Shown here in pieces: positions 63,746 through 64,000 of a stretch of DNA of 64,000 nt. The position numbers and the translations under genes are program-made. Position 1 is the first letter of the stretch; every line of letters begins with the position of its first letter. Source of the DNA: Methanothermobacter tenebrarum (GTDB taxonomy: Archaea > Methanobacteriota > Methanobacteria > Methanobacteriales > DSM-23052); contig NZ_QLOE01000003.1 in assembly GCF_003264935.1 (NCBI RefSeq), positions 124,001 through 188,000 on the forward strand. Direction: 5' to 3'. Under the pieces are notes generated by a model. It saw only the letters and a list, made by a program, of their open reading frames with translations, was not told the origin of the DNA and searched no databases.

Positions 63746-63816
63746 ACCAACATTCCCTTATGAGGCTGCAAAATTCTATCATTTTTCATCTATCTTTGCT
63801 ATTGTTTTGAGTGAGT

Positions 63817-64000
63817 TTAAAAAGTTGATTTTGTGTACCTTTTTGTATATTCTTTAATTGCAGCTGCCATTCGGGGGCCGATTCCATCAATTCTCCGCAG
63901 TTCATCTTCACTCACATTCTCTAGGTCGTATCCGAATGTTTTCACGAGTCTGCGGGCTCTTATACGGCCTAGTCTTTTCACGCCCACAACGAGTGGTATT
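63817..64000 (-). CDS. C-terminus of a Hel308-like DNA helicase (partial)
   Basis: The last 61 codons of a minus-strand gene enter from the window edge: two helix-hairpin-helix elements, VKRLGRIRARRLVKTFGYD and ELRRIDGIGPRMAAAIKEY, then a stop at 63817-63819. The GRIRARRL stretch matches the C-terminal domain of archaeal Hel308 helicases, which remodel stalled replication forks. Hef/XPF-type proteins end in similar hairpins and are the alternative. The DUF2115 neighbour supports Hel308. Confidence 0.65.
   Translation of the reverse strand, partial: IPLVVGVKRLGRIRARRLVKTFGYDLENVSEDELRRIDGIGPRMAAAIKEYTKRYTKSTF

Overview
The window reads as a thermophilic, pseudomurein-walled methanogen of the order Methanobacteriales, closest in gene content to Methanothermobacter, with an A+T-rich composition. 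The evidence is a family B DNA polymerase whose C-terminal part is a separate gene, an HMf-type histone, genes for F430, F420, methanofuran, methanopterin and (probably) coenzyme B synthesis, ether and tetraether lipid genes, a secreted protein with pseudomurein-binding repeats, purine-rich Shine-Dalgarno sites and TATA/BRE promoters. I see no CRISPR array, transposase, phage gene or rRNA. Coding density is very high and many neighbours overlap by ATGA.

Layout. 1-3.2 kb: membrane proteins, UMP kinase and release factor aRF1. 3.3-9.2 kb (minus): a GfcR/PyrE-like regulator, a Gfo/Idh/MocA dehydrogenase, hemC, the F430 ligase cfbE, NAD kinase, an inositol/fructose phosphatase and pyruvoyl arginine decarboxylase. 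9.3-13.5 kb (plus): aIF5A, agmatinase, archaeal ornithine cyclodeaminase and adenine deaminase; with the divergent pdaD this is a compact arginine/polyamine/hypusine block. 13.4-19.7 kb: DUF447, DUF2124, thiN-SIS, Hsp20, a NOG1-like GTPase, AMMECR1 and tldD. 19.9-24.2 kb: the DUF39/NIL-ferredoxin homocysteine pair, a GMC-like flavoprotein and a secreted M14-like peptidase with wall-binding repeats. 24.2-32.2 kb (minus): pyrI, secD/secF, a flavodoxin, argC, ribL, hisA, a surface PIG-L deacetylase and an EamA transporter.

32.3-45.4 kb (mostly plus): truA, DUF460, wecB-wecC, methanofuran genes mfnD-mfnF, carS (minus), the tetraether lipid synthase tes, mptG, a homoaconitase-type small subunit, a zinc-finger protein, pcm and mtaB. 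45.4-45.5 kb: tRNA-Val and tRNA-Phe. 45.9-49 kb: two paralogous membrane proteins with conserved histidines, then a cyclo-ligase, an RDD protein and hypE. 49-54 kb: a repeat-rich leader, ribosomal protein eS8, the small PolB subunit, a HAD phosphatase, an AAA+ ATPase translationally coupled to an unknown membrane protein, and a DtxR-family regulator. 54.3-58.4 kb: tRNA-Lys, a membrane PAS/HisKA_2 kinase, rubrerythrin, histone, cofH and a cyclophilin-like protein. 58.6-64 kb: deoC, elp3, a CBS-site-2 protease, a PRC-barrel protein, DUF2098, a degenerate DUF308-like remnant, DUF2115, a frameshifted second DUF2115 copy, and the C-terminus of a Hel308-like helicase.

The strongest theme is coenzyme supply for methanogenesis: F430, methanofuran, methanopterin, F420 and coenzyme B steps all lie within 64 kb, interleaved with lipid, cell-surface and translation genes. 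The least explained parts are the AAA+/membrane-protein pair, the paired membrane redox-like proteins, the DUF460 protein and the repeat-rich leader of eS8.
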